This document shows positions 43,650 through 50,405 of a stretch of DNA of 64,000 bases, in pieces; the first letter of the stretch is position 1, and every line of letters starts with the position of its first letter. This DNA comes from Psychroserpens jangbogonensis (GTDB lineage Bacteria; Bacteroidota; Bacteroidia; Flavobacteriales; Flavobacteriaceae): contig NZ_JSWG01000015.1 of NCBI RefSeq assembly GCF_000797465.1, positions 124,001 to 188,000 on the forward strand, read 5' to 3'. The translations under genes were made by a program, and so were the position numbers. The notes below the pieces were generated by a model that saw nothing but the letters and a program-made list of their open reading frames with translations, had not been told where the DNA came from and did not search any database.

Positions 43650-43657
43650 TATATTTG
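43650..43657 (+). promoter_or_regulatory. -7 box before the T9SS cargo gene
   Basis: TATATTTG, an exact TAnnTTTG match, 23 bp before the ATG at 43681. It lies inside the longer open frame that starts at 43636 and so supports the shorter start. Confidence 0.5.
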
Positions 43658-43680
43658 ATATAGTTTATAAAATTGATGCA

Positions 43681-44544
43681 ATGAAAACAAAACTACTTAT
43701 ACTTTCTTTACTATTAATATCCGCAGTAAGCTTTGCTCAAGTATCTGCTAATCAGGTAGATGATTTTGAGGATGGAACATCTCAAAATTGGGAGATTGGT
43801 GGTGCTGCTGCTCCTGAAGATTTTCCAATGAATGTTGTAACAGATGGTCCAAATGGAGTTGATGATAATTACCTTACATATTCTTCCTTAGGAGGAGGTG
43901 GCCCTGTTAGTAAAATGATAATTTTTAATGCTGGACCTACTTCACAGTGGTCTTCAAATTTTACTTCAGAAAGTATTGTTGCTATCAAAATGAATGTAAG
44001 AGTACTTACTACCGATTTAAATTTAAGAGTCGCATTTCAAGGAAATGGAACAAGAATTTGTAGTACAAATGGTATTGCAGTTGCTGCAGGCATAGGATGG
44101 ACTGAAATTATTATTCCTATTTCTGCTTCTGATTTCACTTTAATATCAGGCGGATCTACAATAGCTTCGGCATTAGAAAATGTTTCAGCAATGCGTATAC
44201 TAAGTAGCAGCTCTCCAACTTGGACAGGAGCAGACGCAGTAATAGCAACGATGCATTTGGATAATATTACGGCTTCGACAACTTTAAGTACAAATGATGT
44301 TATAAAAACTAGTGAATTTTCGATCTCACCAAATCCTGCAACATCAAGATTAAATGTCTATTTACCTGAAAACTCAAACAATGCAACAATTTCTGTATAC
44401 GACGTTTTAGGTAAGCGAGTTTTTACAAATCAAATAGATGCTTTAACGACATCAATAGATGTTTCACAATGGAATAGTGGTGTATATCTCGTTAGAATTT
44501 CTACTGATCATACAGCACAAACGAAACGTTTTGTGAAACATTAG
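43681..44544 (+). CDS. Secreted protein with T9SS sorting domain, function unknown
   Basis: A 287-residue protein. A GTG at 43636 would add 15 residues, but the ATG at 43681 begins a standard signal peptide (MKTKLLILSLLLISAVSFAQ) and lies just after a promoter box. The mature domain (about 20-205) is beta-rich and looks like a carbohydrate-binding jelly-roll (VDDFEDGTSQNWEIGG; WTEIIIPISASDF; ATMHLDNITAS). The end is a T9SS type A sorting domain (ISPNPATSRLN to KRFVKH). It carries no visible catalytic domain. Confidence 0.8.
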   Translation: MKTKLLILSLLLISAVSFAQVSANQVDDFEDGTSQNWEIGGAAAPEDFPMNVVTDGPNGVDDNYLTYSSLGGGGPVSKMIIFNAGPTSQWSSNFTSESIVAIKMNVRVLTTDLNLRVAFQGNGTRICSTNGIAVAAGIGWTEIIIPISASDFTLISGGSTIASALENVSAMRILSSSSPTWTGADAVIATMHLDNITASTTLSTNDVIKTSEFSISPNPATSRLNVYLPENSNNATISVYDVLGKRVFTNQIDALTTSIDVSQWNSGVYLVRISTDHTAQTKRFVKH

Positions 44545-44566
44545 ATATATAAAACATAGATTATTT

Positions 44567-44594
44567 AAAACCATCAGTTAGTACTGGTGGTTTT
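44567..44594. terminator. Bidirectional terminator between convergent genes
   Basis: AAAACCATCAGT (44567-44578) pairs with ACTGGTGGTTTT (44583-44594) with one T-G wobble and a 4-nt loop. It separates the T9SS gene from the YceI gene. Confidence 0.75.
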
Positions 44595-45130
44595 TATTTT
44601 TCTAGTAGTTCAAATTGAAAGGAGATGTTTATGTCTTCAGTAATTTTATTACTCACGATTTTTGGTATTTCAATATCAAAGTCAGATGCCTTTGCAGAAA
44701 ATTCACCTTGTAAAGTAATCTTACTTCCGATTACAGAAACTTTGATACTAATATTATTAATTGCCTTTGTTTTACCATGAAATGATAACTCACCATTGAG
44801 TATGTAGGTTGTTTCGGTTCCTTTCAAATCAAAGTTTTCAATTTTCCCTTTAAATGTAGCTTTAGGGTATTTATCAGATTCGGCATAGTTCTCATTAAAA
44901 TGTTCTTCCATTAAAGCATTCTTGAAGCGAAAACCCTTTACTAATGCTAATGCCGCAATCTCTCCATTCTCTGTGTTAATTATGGCAGTTACCGAATTGT
45001 TTTTAGCCGCTACTTCTTCAAATGAAGGGACAGAAGCCTCAAAATGGATCAGACCAACTTTGGTAAGAAATTTGTTTTGTGCTGAAGTACTAAAAGAAAC
45101 AAGTACTAATAAGATTAATATGTTTTTCAT
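44594..45130 (-). CDS. YceI family periplasmic protein
   Basis: A 178-residue protein with a signal peptide (ends near SAQ, residue 18). It has a lipocalin-like YceI barrel: KVGLIHFEASVP, NGEIAALALVKGF, FKNALMEEHFNENYAESDKYPKA and GELSFHGKTKAI. YceI proteins bind polyprenyl lipids such as quinone-like molecules. It is last in a run of five minus-strand genes with a cytochrome c and an outer membrane beta-barrel, which points to a periplasmic electron-transfer or lipid-linked role. Confidence 0.88.
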   Translation of the reverse strand: MKNILILLVLVSFSTSAQNKFLTKVGLIHFEASVPSFEEVAAKNNSVTAIINTENGEIAALALVKGFRFKNALMEEHFNENYAESDKYPKATFKGKIENFDLKGTETTYILNGELSFHGKTKAINNISIKVSVIGSKITLQGEFSAKASDFDIEIPKIVSNKITEDINISFQFELLEK

Positions 45131-45154
45131 TTCTAAGTTTTTTAGTTAATAAAA

Positions 45155-45517
45155 TTAGTTTTCTAATAATCCATCTTGTTCCCATTTTACTACAATGTCT
45201 ATTAAATTTTGTGGAAGGCGAGGGCCTCCAAAAGGCATTGAAAATGCTAGGTCAGTGGAAGATATGCGACCAATTAAACCATTGTTTTCAATGGCGTTTT
45301 TAACATCGTTAAATGTTGTTAATGATATAGGTGCTCCATTTATTGGAGGATTGTTATGACAAGCGATACAGTTATTGTCAATAATGGACTTTACATTGGC
45401 TTGGTAAGTAACTACTTCAGGAAGTGGAGTAGCGTCAATTAAATCTTCTTCACTTACATAAGAACAGCTGTAACTAAGTGCTAATAATATTAAATAGAGT
45501 GCATACTTGTTTTTCAT
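45155..45517 (-). CDS. Small c-type cytochrome lipoprotein
   Basis: A 120-residue protein with a lipobox (cysteine 18 in LSYSC) and one heme c site, Cys50-Ile-Ala-Cys53-His54. A methionine in FSMPFGG is the likely second axial ligand. It would sit in the periplasm or outer membrane and carry electrons. It is 24 bp upstream of the YceI gene and 12 bp downstream of the beta-barrel gene, within one operon. Confidence 0.86.
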   Translation of the reverse strand: MKNKYALYLILLALSYSCSYVSEEDLIDATPLPEVVTYQANVKSIIDNNCIACHNNPPINGAPISLTTFNDVKNAIENNGLIGRISSTDLAFSMPFGGPRLPQNLIDIVVKWEQDGLLEN

Positions 45518-45529
45518 AATCTTACTATT

Positions 45530-46378
45530 TTAAAATACACGACTTAAGTTAAATCCGAAATAGATGTTTCCATCACTCCAATCTCCTGTAGCTTGTCCTA
45601 AAAACCCATTAGTATTCATAGCTTGAGAATTTGAGAAGTGCATTTGAAACACATGACCACCAGTTTCTAAATCCATTCCAATTGATAGTGGGTTTCTAAA
45701 AGGTGAATTATCTGCTCTATTTAAGTGCCAACCATAATCGGCATTAAAAGACCAGCGTTTGGTTAGTTTGTAACGCATACCTGCGCCTAAAGCAAATTGT
45801 GAATTATCTTGATTATTTAGCTGTACATAATTATCATGGAAAAATGTTGGAGCTAATTCTAATGAAAGATTAGTATTTACTTTTCTAGATATTAAAACCT
45901 GAGCTGTATAACCAAGTCGGTCTTTAAATTCTAATTTGGGTAAATTAACTTCTTCTAAAGCCGTATTTACTAGGATTGAATTGAAGCCAACAACCGTAAA
46001 GGGAAACCCATTTTCCTGTTGTCTTAAAAGTCTATATTTCGCAGAGGCTTCATAGATTTTTTGAAATGAGCTCCTTGATATTCCAAAGTTAATAGCATCA
46101 GAATAGCCATAAATAAAGTTTAGACGTGTCACAGCATCATCAAGTCCAAAAAAACTTTCAAAACCGTTTTCTATACTCCCAAATCTATGAGAAACAATAA
46201 ATGTAAATTCTTTTTTTGCAACGAGCTTTGTAGATTCAAAATTAACAATTTTCAAACCTTTAAATGCTGCAGAAGCATACTGATTATCAATAGTATCTGT
46301 GTCGATTTCTCCTAATAAATCATCTTGAGCAATTGCTAACAATGGCGCACAGAGAAACATGAAAAGTAATTTTTTCAT
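45530..46378 (-). CDS. DUF5777-type outer membrane beta-barrel protein
   Basis: About 282 residues. The open frame reaches 46399, but the ATG at 46378 gives a standard signal peptide (MKKLLFMFLCAPLLAIAQ). The mature part has alternating beta strands with typical barrel pairs such as FTFIVSHRFGSIENGFESFFGL, NFGISRSSFQKIYE and LSLELAPTFFHDNYV, and it ends in IYFGFNLSRVF, with a C-terminal aromatic. In Bacteroidota such proteins are encoded with YceI and cytochrome c genes, as here. Its ligand is unknown. Confidence 0.8.
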   Translation of the reverse strand: MKKLLFMFLCAPLLAIAQDDLLGEIDTDTIDNQYASAAFKGLKIVNFESTKLVAKKEFTFIVSHRFGSIENGFESFFGLDDAVTRLNFIYGYSDAINFGISRSSFQKIYEASAKYRLLRQQENGFPFTVVGFNSILVNTALEEVNLPKLEFKDRLGYTAQVLISRKVNTNLSLELAPTFFHDNYVQLNNQDNSQFALGAGMRYKLTKRWSFNADYGWHLNRADNSPFRNPLSIGMDLETGGHVFQMHFSNSQAMNTNGFLGQATGDWSDGNIYFGFNLSRVF

Positions 46379-46436
46379 AGGTTTAGGATTATAAGCCAAA
46401 TACTAATTTGCTTAGCATTTGGCTTTATTAAAATGT

Positions 46437-47192
46437 TTAGTTTTTGATGAAACGTCTTGTTTCGTTTTTGTCTCCTGTAGATACTTTGATTATATATAAT
46501 CCATGTTCTAAATTAGAAACATCAATTTGTGATAATTCATCAGAGCTAACATTACCGTTTATAACTTGTTTTCCAAGAACATCAAATACTTGAAATGTAA
46601 GTTTGTCTCCACTGTTTATTAATTCAATTTTTAATATTGAATTTGTTGGATTAGGGTAGAGTTTTAAACCAAGAGCTTGTTCGAAATCATTAAGACCTAA
46701 AGCTGTATCCCAAAACTGAAAACCATTTTGACTTCCATTACCTGTGTATTCATAAGGAGGTGCAGCACTAACAAAAGTTCCAGCTGTCCAGATGCCTTTA
46801 TTTACAGCAACATTTTCTCTTCCGTTTCCGCCGCTTCCCCATTGTGTGAAATCTTGCATCGATGTACTAGAAGCAAAAGAACTTGTTTGATATAAACCTA
46901 AATCTGAAAAAGAGGCATTAAAATTTGAAGACGATTCTAAAACGACTTCAGCTCCTGGAGCTAAATTAAGAGAACCACTTTGCACTGTTCCTGAACCTAA
47001 GGTTGAATAGGTGAATAAATGGCAAAACCAGTATGATGTAACATCGACTGTTGTTGATCCATAATTATGAATTTTCACCACATTTGTAGTTGGATTTACT
47101 TCAACGATTCTTACTTGGGCGTAGGCCTGTTGAAAGGTAAAGGCGATTAAGCCTAAAAATAAAATTGTTTTAATTGTGTAACTTTTTTTCAT
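46437..47192 (-). CDS. Secreted lamin-tail-like protein, T9SS cargo
   Basis: A 251-residue protein with a signal peptide (ends near AYAQ, residue 25) and a domain resembling the lamin-tail fold (VRIVEVNPTTNVVKIHNYGSTTVDVTSYWFCH; LAPGAEVVLESS). A T9SS type A sorting domain follows (LKLYPNPTNSIL to RRFIKN). It heads the YceI/cytochrome/DUF5777 group with the OB-fold gene. Its role there is unknown. Confidence 0.8.
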   Translation of the reverse strand: MKKSYTIKTILFLGLIAFTFQQAYAQVRIVEVNPTTNVVKIHNYGSTTVDVTSYWFCHLFTYSTLGSGTVQSGSLNLAPGAEVVLESSSNFNASFSDLGLYQTSSFASSTSMQDFTQWGSGGNGRENVAVNKGIWTAGTFVSAAPPYEYTGNGSQNGFQFWDTALGLNDFEQALGLKLYPNPTNSILKIELINSGDKLTFQVFDVLGKQVINGNVSSDELSQIDVSNLEHGLYIIKVSTGDKNETRRFIKN

Positions 47193-47219
47193 AAGAATTT
47201 TTATTTAATTGATTAATAT

Positions 47220-47603
47220 TTAATTTTTGCTAATTGTGCTTTGGTCTAATTTTACTTGTTCTAATAAGTCATCATATCCAATAACACGCCCTTTTATTTT
47301 TATTTGTGAATTTTTTTCTAATTTGCTTTCTATTGAATCTGTGAACTGACAAAAGACTTTTTCATCTAATGTTATTGAGTTTGTATTTACTTCTGTAATG
47401 ATTCCAGTAACTTCAATTGTTGTGTTTAGATATTTTGTTTCAGCCTGAATTGTATTGTTTGTAAAACTGGAAGCTAAATCTGTTGTTTTGATTTCAAATT
47501 CGGCAACTTCATTTTCGATATCTCTGTGACTTTGATTTATATAACTATAGCCGATGATTAAGACAATAATGAAAATAACAAGAATAACAATTCGTTTTCG
47601 CAT
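47220..47603 (-). CDS. Membrane-anchored OB-fold (tRNA_anti-like) protein
   Basis: About 127 residues. The open frame reaches 47672, but the ATG at 47603 gives a compact start with a transmembrane anchor (MRKRIVILVIFIIVLIIGYSY). The soluble part is an OB-fold resembling the tRNA_anti-like family (YLNTTIEVTGIITEVNTNSITLDEKVFCQF and QIKIKGRVIGYDDLLEQVKLDQS). It probably faces the periplasm. It is the first gene of the operon that runs down to the YceI gene. Confidence 0.78.
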   Translation of the reverse strand: MRKRIVILVIFIIVLIIGYSYINQSHRDIENEVAEFEIKTTDLASSFTNNTIQAETKYLNTTIEVTGIITEVNTNSITLDEKVFCQFTDSIESKLEKNSQIKIKGRVIGYDDLLEQVKLDQSTISKN

Positions 47604-47730
47604 AACAATAAATTTTAATTTGGGTTTAAACTGCTCTAATTTTTTAAGACTAAAGCAGTTTAATTTTAACAATTTTTAATCCCTAATTATTAATGACTAA
47701 CCCAATTTCTCTTTTTCATATTATGGTTTA

Positions 47731-48807
47731 TTATTCACATATATTTCTATAGCGTAATCTGTCATCTAAATCAAGTATCAAATCAACTTTTGTTAACCCA
47801 GTACTAGTATTAATTTCTTGTAATTCCCAGTTATTATTGCACAAAGTCAATGCTGGAATATCTATTATTACTATTATGTTGTTTGCTGTTCCCATTGTAG
47901 ACCAATTGCCATATACAGTTGTTGAATTCCAATAAGCAGATACAGTTCCGTCTATAAAAAAGTTGAAGTCATATCCATCATAAATAGAGTTGTAATCAGC
48001 ATTTTCTCTTTTTAATTTATCTACATACCAATCTTGACAACCGGTTAGAAATTCAGCAACTAACTCTTGTGTACAATGATTACAATCATCATCATCGTAA
48101 TCAAAATCGTCATCTTCGTCGCAATCGTTTTGATGATTTTCAATGCTTGTTTGTAGTTCAGCCATTGAATTAATTTGTTGTTGAGAGTTGTCAGCAAATT
48201 CTACCGAAATAGGGAAATTAATGGTCACTATCTCTTCAGAAGAAATAGCTTCAATAAAACCATAGAGTTCAAGGTCTTTAGTAAATATTTCTGTAGATAA
48301 TAACTCATTATTAGTATTAAACACTGAAGCAGAAATTGGATACATAAAATCAATGCATTCAATATCAGAATCAGTAATGTTTTCGCCATTGCAACTAGCG
48401 GCAAAACTGTCAAGCTCATTATTATTGTTTACTATAGTTTCAGAATAATCATTATGTACTATAACAATTGGAAATGATATATCAAGTGCATTTATATCAT
48501 CATACTCTTCATCAAAAATAAACTCTACTTTATCGTAATCACTTTCAGTACTAATTATGACTTCAGTCGAGTTTGCTATAACAGTAATAGGTAGCTTAAT
48601 ATTGAAACAATTAGCAAAGTCTATAATGTTATCATTAGAACCATCATTTGTGGCTGTACGCAGCATTAAACTTGCAATCGAAGAGTTTGGTTCTAAAACA
48701 TCTTCAGGTGGTGTTTCTATAAATTCTGTTTCTTCTTTTCTGCATGACGTAAGCATAAGTAAAAAAGAGAATAATAAGACTAAAACGATATTAAATGATA
48801 TTTTCAT
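47731..48807 (-). CDS. Large acidic lipoprotein of unknown function
   Basis: A 358-residue lipoprotein (lipobox cysteine 22 in LMLTSC, followed by RKEE). It is very rich in Asp, Glu and Asn, with a stretch of Asp-rich residues and cysteines in the middle (ENHQNDCDEDDDFDYDDDDCNHC) and about ten cysteines in all. The C-terminal part may be a lipocalin-like fold (GTVSAYWNSTTVYGNWS; NNIIVIIDIPALTLCNNNWELQEI). It is divergent from the FecI-like sigma gene, so it may be controlled together with it. No known domain is recognised. Confidence 0.75.
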   Translation of the reverse strand: MKISFNIVLVLLFSFLLMLTSCRKEETEFIETPPEDVLEPNSSIASLMLRTATNDGSNDNIIDFANCFNIKLPITVIANSTEVIISTESDYDKVEFIFDEEYDDINALDISFPIVIVHNDYSETIVNNNNELDSFAASCNGENITDSDIECIDFMYPISASVFNTNNELLSTEIFTKDLELYGFIEAISSEEIVTINFPISVEFADNSQQQINSMAELQTSIENHQNDCDEDDDFDYDDDDCNHCTQELVAEFLTGCQDWYVDKLKRENADYNSIYDGYDFNFFIDGTVSAYWNSTTVYGNWSTMGTANNIIVIIDIPALTLCNNNWELQEINTSTGLTKVDLILDLDDRLRYRNICE

Positions 48808-48921
48808 GATGTTGCATTTAACTATATAGTAATGCTTTTAATATATAACAACTCAAGTTTAAAAACTCCTGAAAATAATAATAAAATATTTATATACCTT
48901 TAAAAAAATAAAACCTGAACC

Positions 48922-49446
48922 TTGCCAAAAGACCTTAAAGAGAATATATGTGAAGCCAAAGTATTTGAACATGTATATGATACATATTCAAAAGATGTAC
49001 ACAATTTTTTGTACTATAAATATGGAGCACAGTTTAATCCTAAAGATAAAACTCAAGATGCATTTGTTAAACTATGGAACAATTGTAAGGATGTAACCTT
49101 GAGTAAAGCGAAATCCTTTTTGTTCACTGTTGCAAATAATATGGTATTGAATGATATTAAACATCAAAAAGTAGTTCTCAATCATCAAAAAATAAAGCCT
49201 AAATCTCATACCAATGAGACACCAGAATTTATTTTAGAGCAAGAACAATTTCATGAACGTTATAAAAATGTACTTGCTAGTTTAAGTGAAGAACAGCGTG
49301 TTGCATTTTTATTAAATAAAGTAGAAGGGAAGAAACACAGTGAGATTGCAGAGTTTTTAGGCGTTACTAAAAAGGTAGTTGAATATAGAATTTATAGTGC
49401 TTTTAGTATTCTGAAAAAAGAATTAGAAGGTTTTAAAATAAAATAA
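48922..49446 (+). CDS. FecI-like ECF sigma factor
   Basis: A 174-residue ECF sigma factor. Region 2 has YKYGAQFNPKDKTQDAFVKLWNN and SFLFTVANNMVLNDIK. Region 4 has SEEQRVAFLLNKVEGKKHSEIAEFLGVTKKVVEYRI. The start is a TTG at 48922; no ATG is available in frame nearby. It is followed by FecR and a TonB receptor, so it belongs to the FecI group that controls surface receptors. This is the third ECF sigma gene of the window and the third to start with TTG. Confidence 0.9.
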   Translation: MPKDLKENICEAKVFEHVYDTYSKDVHNFLYYKYGAQFNPKDKTQDAFVKLWNNCKDVTLSKAKSFLFTVANNMVLNDIKHQKVVLNHQKIKPKSHTNETPEFILEQEQFHERYKNVLASLSEEQRVAFLLNKVEGKKHSEIAEFLGVTKKVVEYRIYSAFSILKKELEGFKIK

Positions 49447-49493
49447 TCAGGATAAATACAATTGAAGTTGTTATATAAATAGTAAACCGATTT

Positions 49494-50405
49494 ATGGATA
49501 AAGAAGATCTAATCAAAAAGTGGTTAAATGATGAGTTAACTCCTGCCGAAAAACAAACATTCGAGCAAGGAGAAGATTTTGATTTGCATCAAGCTATTAT
49601 TAATAGTGCGAAGCAATTTAAAGCCTCTAATTTCTCAAAACCAGGAACTTTTAATGATTTAAAATCTTCATATCAATCTGAAAATTCTAAAGTAAAACAA
49701 TTAGATTGGTTTAAACCATTGTTGAGAATAGCGAGTGTAGTGGTTATTACATTAGGAATTTATTTTACGTTTTTCAACACAAATTTAACGGTTATAGAAA
49801 CCATCGCTAGTCAGCAAACCATTATTGAACTTCCAGACCATTCTAAGGTGACTTTAAATGCAGGGTCAGAAATTAAATATAGCGAAGCAGATTGGAGTGA
49901 TAAAAGGCTTTTAAATCTTAAAGGTGAAGCTTATTTTAAAGTAGCAAAAGGGAAGACCTTTAATGTGGTTACCTCACAAGGAGTTGTGACTGTAGTTGGT
50001 ACAGAGTTTAATGTGAAACAACGTAAGAATTACTTTGAAGTACAGTGTTTTGAAGGTGTCGTGAAAGTTACATCTAGAGATATCTCTAAAACACTTGTGG
50101 CTGGAGATACATACAGACTATTGAATAAGGAGTTTAGTCAAGAAAAAACAACAGAATTATATCCACAATGGACGCAAAACAAAAGCACATTTAAAGCCAT
50201 TCCTTTTAATGCTGTGATTGCTGAAATGGAACGACAATATGATATTAAGATTATAGTAGAAAATATAGATTCAAAACGGTTGTTTACAGGTGGATTTATG
50301 CATAATAATATTGAGAAAGCTTTGTTTTCTATAACACAACCAATGGATTTAAGTTATAAAACTAATGCATCAAATGAGGTTATAATATATGGCAATAAAA
50401 AATAA
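49494..50405 (+). CDS. FecR-like anti-sigma regulator
   Basis: A 303-residue protein. The N-terminal cytoplasmic part has KKWLNDELTPAEKQTFEQG. A transmembrane helix is at about 77-95 (LLRIASVVVITLGIYFTFF). The periplasmic FecR domain has IELPDHSKVTLNAGSEIKY, GEAYFKVAKGKTFNVVT and VGTEFNVKQR. The end is a short secretin/TonB-like region (FKAIPFNAVIAEMERQYDIKI). It holds the sigma factor inactive until the receptor signals. Its last 17 bases overlap the receptor gene. Confidence 0.92.
   Translation: MDKEDLIKKWLNDELTPAEKQTFEQGEDFDLHQAIINSAKQFKASNFSKPGTFNDLKSSYQSENSKVKQLDWFKPLLRIASVVVITLGIYFTFFNTNLTVIETIASQQTIIELPDHSKVTLNAGSEIKYSEADWSDKRLLNLKGEAYFKVAKGKTFNVVTSQGVVTVVGTEFNVKQRKNYFEVQCFEGVVKVTSRDISKTLVAGDTYRLLNKEFSQEKTTELYPQWTQNKSTFKAIPFNAVIAEMERQYDIKIIVENIDSKRLFTGGFMHNNIEKALFSITQPMDLSYKTNASNEVIIYGNKK

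Noticed and set aside
47990-48150. Simple DNA repeat from the Asp-rich codons
   Set aside because: The repeated TCATCA/TCGTCA pattern is explained by the acidic stretch of the lipoprotein gene and needs no separate repeat element.
48852-48880. TCAAGTT before the FecI-like sigma gene as a fifth regulon site
   Set aside because: No TCTAA follows at 16 bp, so it fails the pattern seen at the other four sites.
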